DNA of 64,000 nucleotides, from positions 40,577 through 104,576 of the forward strand of contig CALVMH010000004.1 in assembly GCA_944343275.1 (NCBI GenBank). Reading direction: 5' to 3'. Shown piece after piece: positions 59,748 to 64,000 of this stretch. Numbering within the stretch: position 1 is the first letter of the stretch; every line of letters begins with the position of its first letter. This stretch comes from an uncultured Clostridia bacterium. GTDB taxonomy: Bacteria > Bacillota > Clostridia > Christensenellales > Borkfalkiaceae. The notes beneath the pieces were generated by a model. It was not told the origin of the DNA. It saw only the letters and a list, made by a program, of their open reading frames with translations, and ran no database searches. The translations under genes and the position numbers were made by a program.

Positions 59748-60302
59748 ATGAAACAGCCATCGCGTTCCTTTGAGATCGCGCTCTCGGCGATCGCCTGTGC
59801 CGTCGCCGCGCTCGGTCTTACGCTCGGGTCCTATGTGCGCTTTTTGCTGGCGGCGGGCTATCTCATTGCCGTGTTCGCGCTCATGGTCCCCCTCGCCAAG
59901 GGGCATGTCCTCGGATATTGCCTTGCCTTTGCGGGGGCATCGCTGCTCGCCTTCCTGTTTACGGGGTTTGTGCTGGGGATCATGCAGCTCCTGCCCTTTG
60001 TCGCCTTTTTCGGGCTGCATCCGCTCGCCAACTATTTTCAGAAAAAATATGTGAAGAACAGGCTGCTGCACGGGGGGATCTTCCTCGTCAAGGCGGCGTG
60101 GTTCGATCTGTCGCTCTGGCTTGCGTGGGTCGTGCTTGAAGGGTTTCTCGGTTTTTCGGAAATGACGTGGTATCCCTTCGTTTCCGAGCACTTCTTTCTC
60201 ATCCTCTTTGCCGGCGGAACGGCGGCGTTCGCCCTGTACGATCTGATGATCTTTTTCTGCCAGAATGCGGCGGACGGCGCCATCAGGCGCATCGGGAGGT
60301 GA
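59748..60302 (+). CDS. Polytopic membrane protein, unknown function
   Basis: A 184-residue protein with about five hydrophobic helices: 10-28 (ALSAIACAVAALGLTLGS), 32-48, 55-85 (containing FAGASLLAFLFTGFVLGI), 112-132 and 148-172. The GLHPLANYFQKKY loop after the third helix is positively charged and likely cytosolic. It resembles substrate-binding S components or YpeB/DUF2232-like proteins only vaguely. The start follows GGAGGTCGGGCATC poorly but is the only ATG. It ends 5 nt before the methyltransferase start. Confidence 0.7.
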   Translation: MKQPSRSFEIALSAIACAVAALGLTLGSYVRFLLAAGYLIAVFALMVPLAKGHVLGYCLAFAGASLLAFLFTGFVLGIMQLLPFVAFFGLHPLANYFQKKYVKNRLLHGGIFLVKAAWFDLSLWLAWVVLEGFLGFSEMTWYPFVSEHFFLILFAGGTAAFALYDLMIFFCQNAADGAIRRIGR

Positions 60303-60307
60303 ACGGC

Positions 60308-61690
60308 GTGGAAAAAAACGATGTTGTAACGGTGGTTTGCTCTGCGCTCGGAACGCAGGGGGAGGGCATTGCCAAAAAGGACGGCGTGACCCTCTTTGTT
60401 CCCGGTCTGCTGCCCGGCGAGCGTGCGGACGTGCGCGTGCTCAAAGTGAAGGGCGCCGTGGCGTATGGCAAGCTCGCGGAAGTGCATACCCCCGCCGAGG
60501 TGCGCGTGCGCCCCAAATGCGCCGTGTTCGGCAGGTGCGGCGGCTGTCAGCTGCAGCACCTCAAATATCACACCCAACTCAAATTCAAAACGGAGCTGGT
60601 CCGGGAGACGCTCAGAAAGATCGCGGGACTGCGTGCGGACGTCGCCCCCTGCGAACGCGGGGAGAAGGATTACGGTTACCGCAATAAATTACAGCTTCCC
60701 GTGGGACGGCAGAACGGCGAGAACATCGTCGGGTTTTATGCGGAACGTTCGCACAGGATCGTGCCCACGCAGGCGTGCCCGCTGCACGGGGAATGGGCGG
60801 CGGCGCTCATCGCAGCCCTCCTCAAATTCATGGAAAAGTGCGGGCTGGACGGCTATGACGAGGAGACGGGCACGGGGCAGGTCCGCCACATCGTCGTGCG
60901 GGAGCTCAAAAAGAAATATATCGTCACGCTGGTCGTCACCGTTCCGGAGCTCAAAGGCATCGATTATCTGTTCTTCCTGCTTGACGACATTTTTCCCGAA
61001 TACAGTTTCTGGCTGAACATCAACACGTCGCGCAGCAACGTCATCTTCGGCGAAACATTCCGCCTGCTCAAAGGGGAGGGCTTTTATGCCTGTCAGGACG
61101 GCGGCATTTCCTACGAAGTGGGACCGCAGACCTTTGTGCAGGTCAACGACGCCGTGCGCGCAAAACTGTACGACCGCGCGCTCTCCTTCGCGGAGCATGA
61201 AGATACCGTCATCGACTGTTACGCGGGCGGCGGGCTGCTGACCGCCAAATTTGCGCAAAAGTGCAAAAAGGCATACGGCATCGAGATCGTGAAAGAGGCG
61301 CATGCCTGCGCCGAAAAACTGCGTTCGGAGAACGGGCTGGCGAACATGGAGAACCTCTGCGGCAGGGTGGAGGACCTTCTTGCGGGCGTTCTGGAACGGG
61401 AGCGGGACGCGCTCGTCGTGCTCGATCCGCCCCGTGCGGGCGTGGCGCGCGAGGTGCTGCGCCTTCTGATGCAAAGGGATGTCGGGCGCATCGTCATGAT
61501 CAGCTGCGACCCCGCCACGCTCGCGCGCGATCTGGGCATCCTGACGGGCGCGTTGGCTGAATCGGAGACGGGCGAGCTCGTCAAGACGGAGCCGCCCGCA
61601 GGGAAGTACCGGATCGTCACCGTCGAACCCTTCGACATGTTCCCGCAGACCCGCCACGTCGAGACGTTCGCGGTGCTCGAACGGAAATAA
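60308..61690 (+). CDS. 23S rRNA (uracil-5)-methyltransferase, RlmD/TrmA family
   Basis: A 460-residue SAM-dependent RNA methyltransferase. An N-terminal TRAM domain (1-60) is followed by the Fe-S cysteines CAVFGRCGGCQL with a further Cys near 110, then the methyltransferase core with QVNDAV, VIDCYAGGGLLTAKFA, VVLDPPRAG and the catalytic Cys in MISCDPATLARDL near residue 398. The start is GTG at 60308, since GGGAGGTGA lies 7 nt upstream; GTG at 60299 is possible. Firmicute members methylate U747 and/or U1939, so RlmD versus RlmCD cannot be told apart here. It ends the trpS operon. Confidence 0.92.
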   Translation: MEKNDVVTVVCSALGTQGEGIAKKDGVTLFVPGLLPGERADVRVLKVKGAVAYGKLAEVHTPAEVRVRPKCAVFGRCGGCQLQHLKYHTQLKFKTELVRETLRKIAGLRADVAPCERGEKDYGYRNKLQLPVGRQNGENIVGFYAERSHRIVPTQACPLHGEWAAALIAALLKFMEKCGLDGYDEETGTGQVRHIVVRELKKKYIVTLVVTVPELKGIDYLFFLLDDIFPEYSFWLNINTSRSNVIFGETFRLLKGEGFYACQDGGISYEVGPQTFVQVNDAVRAKLYDRALSFAEHEDTVIDCYAGGGLLTAKFAQKCKKAYGIEIVKEAHACAEKLRSENGLANMENLCGRVEDLLAGVLERERDALVVLDPPRAGVAREVLRLLMQRDVGRIVMISCDPATLARDLGILTGALAESETGELVKTEPPAGKYRIVTVEPFDMFPQTRHVETFAVLERK

Positions 61691-61699
61691 TGCAAAGCC

Positions 61700-61742
61700 G
61701 CCGACCGTAGGGGGAAACCCTTGCGGTCGGCAATTTTTTTTG
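61700..61742 (+). terminator. Rho-independent terminator after the methyltransferase gene
   Basis: GCCGACCG (61700-61707) pairs with CGGTCGGC (61724-61731), with an inner GGG/CCC pairing, followed by eight T. It overlaps the next promoter. Confidence 0.9.
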
Positions 61743-61749
61743 TTATAAT
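61721..61749 (+). promoter_or_regulatory. Promoter overlapping the preceding terminator
   Basis: TTGCGG (61721-61726), 17 nt, TATAAT (61744-61749). The -35 lies in the right arm of the terminator stem and the T run fills the spacer. Confidence 0.75.
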
Positions 61750-61789
61750 ACATGACGAAGGAGAGATTTTCAAGCCAAAAGGGAAGACG

Positions 61790-62821
61790 ATGGAAAAGCT
61801 GATAACGATAACAACGGTCAACGAGATCGACAGGGAAAAGCCCTACACCGCCGAAACGTTCCGCCGGGCGGGGGCAACAAGGCTGGCTCGGCTGCAAGAA
61901 ATAAGGGCACTTCTGGAGTCGGAAGGGTATGAACAAAGGCGCGCCGCCTTTGAAGAGGAGCGCGATCGTCTGACACAAAATTGGCAGCGCTTCACCGCAC
62001 ATATCGGGGAATGGGAAGAGGAAGCGACGCGAAAGATCATGCACGATGCTTCCCTCACCGAAGAAGAGAAGGGGCAAAAAATGCAAAGCGAAGTGTATGC
62101 CAAGGTGCAGGAAATGCATCAAGAGGCAGAGAGCAGCGAGGCATTCCAGAAAGCCATAGGCGAGTATGGTGCATTCTTGCAGAACAATCGGTTGATGGAT
62201 GAGGCGGCGGGATACCGTCTTGAACGGACTTCGCCTGAGAGCATGCCCTTTTTCGATCTGGCGCAGGCTTTATCCGGAGAAGAGGCGGACACGGTCGAAT
62301 TCGAAATGCCTTCGGACTGCATCTACGATCAGATCAAGATCTGGGAAGCGTATGTGGAGAGCGGGTACATGGACGACTATCGTCAAGCCGTCGCCGAGGA
62401 CGAACAGGCAAAAAAGCGTTCCGCCTTGCAGCTTGACTATCTCTTTTCCGCGTGTGATACCGTTTGTTTTCATGCGGAAGAGGGGGTCCATATCGGGAGC
62501 GAGGGGGATGTGCGGTTCGCCCAAATTTTAGACGAAGCCGTAAAGACGGAAAAAACCGAAAATTACGGCATGAATGTGTTGAGGGTCTATCTGAAGCCCA
62601 CGCAAAAACTCAAAGAATATCTTTTGTCTTTCAAGCGGTTTGACAGATATCATTATGACGCATATCAAAGATACGATCCATACTTCGGTTTTGCCGACAT
62701 CACGTTTTTGAAGGACGGCGAAGTGCTTTTGAGCTGCCTCACGCACGAGGGGTATTTTGACGTCGCGGATAGCGTGCAACCTGTTTTCGACGGCTTTGAA
62801 GAACAGATCGGGCAGGGTTGA
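61790..62821 (+). CDS. Unrecognised acidic protein
   Basis: A 343-residue cytosolic protein I do not recognise. Residues 25-125 are strongly helical and charged, probably coiled coil (RLTQNWQRFTAHIGEWEEEA and following). The C-terminal half is mixed, with aromatic-rich FKRFDRYHYDAYQRYDPYFGF near 290 and FADITFLKDGEVLLSCLTHEG, which looks like a small beta-rich domain. No signal peptide or catalytic motif is seen. The start at 61790 follows GGGAAGACG. A GNAT gene begins 3 nt after its stop. Confidence 0.7.
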   Translation: MEKLITITTVNEIDREKPYTAETFRRAGATRLARLQEIRALLESEGYEQRRAAFEEERDRLTQNWQRFTAHIGEWEEEATRKIMHDASLTEEEKGQKMQSEVYAKVQEMHQEAESSEAFQKAIGEYGAFLQNNRLMDEAAGYRLERTSPESMPFFDLAQALSGEEADTVEFEMPSDCIYDQIKIWEAYVESGYMDDYRQAVAEDEQAKKRSALQLDYLFSACDTVCFHAEEGVHIGSEGDVRFAQILDEAVKTEKTENYGMNVLRVYLKPTQKLKEYLLSFKRFDRYHYDAYQRYDPYFGFADITFLKDGEVLLSCLTHEGYFDVADSVQPVFDGFEEQIGQG

Positions 62822-62824
62822 CGG

Positions 62825-63352
62825 ATGGCGCAGTTTGATTGTAAGGGGATGATCGTAACGCTGCAAGACAAAGATGCGGAGAATACGACCGTCGATCTGA
62901 TCGCCGATCTGCTGGAAGTCTGGGAGAGCTCCGTCAGGGCAACGCATTTGTTTTTATCGGAACAGGAGATCAAAGACATACGGCGGTTTTTGCCGTTTGC
63001 GTTGGCGGAGCTTCCGCATCTGATCGTCGCCGAAAGCGAAGAGGGGGCGCCCGTCGCGTTCGCGGGGGTGGACGGGCACAAACTTGAGATGCTCTTTGTT
63101 TCCGCCGAGAACAGGGGAAAGGGGATCGGAAAGCGTCTGCTGCAATATGCCGTTGCACGGTACGGCGTGAGAGAACTTGCGGTCAACGAGCAAAACCCGC
63201 AGGCGATCGGCTTCTATGAACACATGGGGTTTCTCAGATACAAACGCTCGGATACGGACGAACAGGGCAACCCCTATCCCGTGCTGTATATGAAGCGGGA
63301 AAAGGGCGATCGTTCCGCGATCGGGGGATCGGGCGGTAAGCGGAATTTATGA
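62825..63352 (+). CDS. GNAT-family N-acetyltransferase
   Basis: A 175-residue acetyl-CoA-dependent acetyltransferase. Motif A is FVSAENRGKGIGKRLLQYA near residue 96 (the R/QxxGxG/A loop), and motif B is VNEQNPQAIGFYEHMGFL near 122. The N-terminal half (LLEVWESSVRATHLFLSEQE) resembles the PhnO/YjaB-like proteins that acetylate small molecules. It follows the unknown acidic protein by 3 nt, suggesting co-expression. Substrate unknown. Confidence 0.9.
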   Translation: MAQFDCKGMIVTLQDKDAENTTVDLIADLLEVWESSVRATHLFLSEQEIKDIRRFLPFALAELPHLIVAESEEGAPVAFAGVDGHKLEMLFVSAENRGKGIGKRLLQYAVARYGVRELAVNEQNPQAIGFYEHMGFLRYKRSDTDEQGNPYPVLYMKREKGDRSAIGGSGGKRNL

Positions 63353-63374
63353 TCGGAAACAAGGAGTACGGACT

Positions 63375-64000
63375 TTGACATTCGCTATGAAAGAAAACAT
63401 CACCATACAGAAGGCAATTTCACTGATTCTCGAACTGCTCACCGCGGTGTGCATGGTCGCGGGGGTCACGCTCACGTCGCAGATGGGCGGCGGGTTTATG
63501 GCGGGCGGCACGGCGTTTTTATACTTCACCGTGCAGTCCAATCTGTGGATCGGCGCGGTCTGCGCCCTCTTTTTCGCGCTGAACACGGCGGCGCTGTTCA
63601 AGCCGTCCCTTCGCATCCCGCGCGCACTGCATGTCGTGAAATTCGTGTTCACCGTCTCGATCACCCTGACGGGCATCGTCTTTTGCTGCGTGCTCGCGCC
63701 GACGATGCCGGGAAGTTTCCGCTCGGCGGCGAACGTGCTCACCCACGTCGTCGTGCCGCTCGCTGCGGTCGCGGACTTCTTTCTCTGCCGCCCGCAGGAC
63801 ATCCGCTTTGGGTACTTCGCCTATGCGCTCATCCCGCCCGTTTACTATCTCATCTTCGCGGGCATCGGCTATGCGCTCCATTGGGACTTCGGCGGCGGAA
63901 ACAACTATCCTTACTTTTTCCTCAATTGGGATTCGCCCGCGGGTGCGTTCGGGTTCAGTTCGGAGATGCCCTACTTCATGGGCTGCGTCTGGTGGATCGT
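63375..64000 (+). CDS. Pr6Pr-like membrane protein, 3' truncated by window edge
   Basis: A membrane protein of at least 208 residues that runs off the window. The start is taken as TTG at 63375 because AAGGAG lies 8 nt before it; an in-frame ATG at 63387 is 20 nt from that site. Several hydrophobic helices are visible, with LYFTVQSNLWIGAVCALFF near 50, LTHVVVPLAAVADFFLC near 120 and IPPVYYLIFAGIGYALHW near 155. The YFTVQSN and H...VP..A..D motifs resemble the Pr6Pr (FAR-17a/AIG1-like) family of six-helix proteins. Function unknown. Confidence 0.75.
   Translation, partial: MTFAMKENITIQKAISLILELLTAVCMVAGVTLTSQMGGGFMAGGTAFLYFTVQSNLWIGAVCALFFALNTAALFKPSLRIPRALHVVKFVFTVSITLTGIVFCCVLAPTMPGSFRSAANVLTHVVVPLAAVADFFLCRPQDIRFGYFAYALIPPVYYLIFAGIGYALHWDFGGGNNYPYFFLNWDSPAGAFGFSSEMPYFMGCVWWI

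Overview
The window is a dense, GC-rich bacterial chromosome segment. Codons strongly favour G or C in third position, many genes overlap as ATGA or GTGA, and promoters are near-consensus sigma-A type with 17-nt spacers. Gene content (pta-ackA, yceD-rpmF, hprK, csoR-copA, mutS2, rlmH, a DUF1385/PrmC protein before prfA, DUF4474/DUF5104/DUF5685 proteins) points to an anaerobic Gram-positive Firmicute of class Clostridia. A high-GC uncultured gut-type lineage (Christensenellales-like) is my guess; it is inference, not something the sequence proves. No rRNA, tRNA, CRISPR array, IS element or prophage was seen.

Layout. 1-3371: end of pta, ackA, yceD-rpmF and a flavin reductase-rubredoxin fusion. 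3415-17596: a glycan-use locus with a cytosolic GH43-like enzyme, an AraC regulator, an ABC importer (binding protein and two permeases, no ATPase), a secreted GH43-like lipoprotein, a 1425-residue CBM9-like lipoprotein with three internal repeats, a membrane-anchored SASA-type esterase and an SGNH hydrolase. A 20-bp sequence shared by the promoter regions on both sides of araC is a good candidate operator. 17666-21041: copper control (csoR with its operator, and copA carrying a C-terminal CopZ-like domain with its own ribosome-binding site) and an ArsR regulator. 21054-32423: a housekeeping run of uvrC, a HAD phosphatase, hprK, a U32 peptidase-like protein, mutS2, a polysaccharide deacetylase, an M16 peptidase and two base-repair enzymes. 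32456-37126: acpP, the two-gene fumarase on the minus strand, CAAX protease, rlmH, an M14 peptidase and tadA. 37127-43123: SDR, hsp20, cca-rmuC, a lipid kinase and a PAS-SpoIIE phosphatase. 43315-47269: a visibly AT-richer module of a membrane serine protease, a DUF4474 protein and three tandem DUF5104-like lipoproteins. 47307-54757: small membrane protein, YfcE, HAD, a zinc-less MDR protein, rpmE, the DUF1385-PrmC fusion, prfA and an aminotransferase. 54786-64000: P-loop protein, thrC, trpS with a five-gene run ending in an RlmD-type methyltransferase, an unknown protein, a GNAT enzyme and a truncated Pr6Pr-like membrane protein.

Most notable: (1) copA seems able to yield both a copper pump and a free 69-residue CopZ-like chaperone from one frame; (2) araC, uvrC, fumA and the CAAX-protease gene all show TATAAT followed by six nucleotides and ATG with no Shine-Dalgarno, so leaderless mRNAs look like a recurrent expression mode here; (3) the putative araC operator pair; (4) cca and a lipid-kinase gene are driven by divergent promoters that share one self-complementary -35 hexamer; (5) DUF1385 and PrmC are fused; (6) the lipoprotein triplication carries a fossil of the upstream gene's 3' end at each junction.
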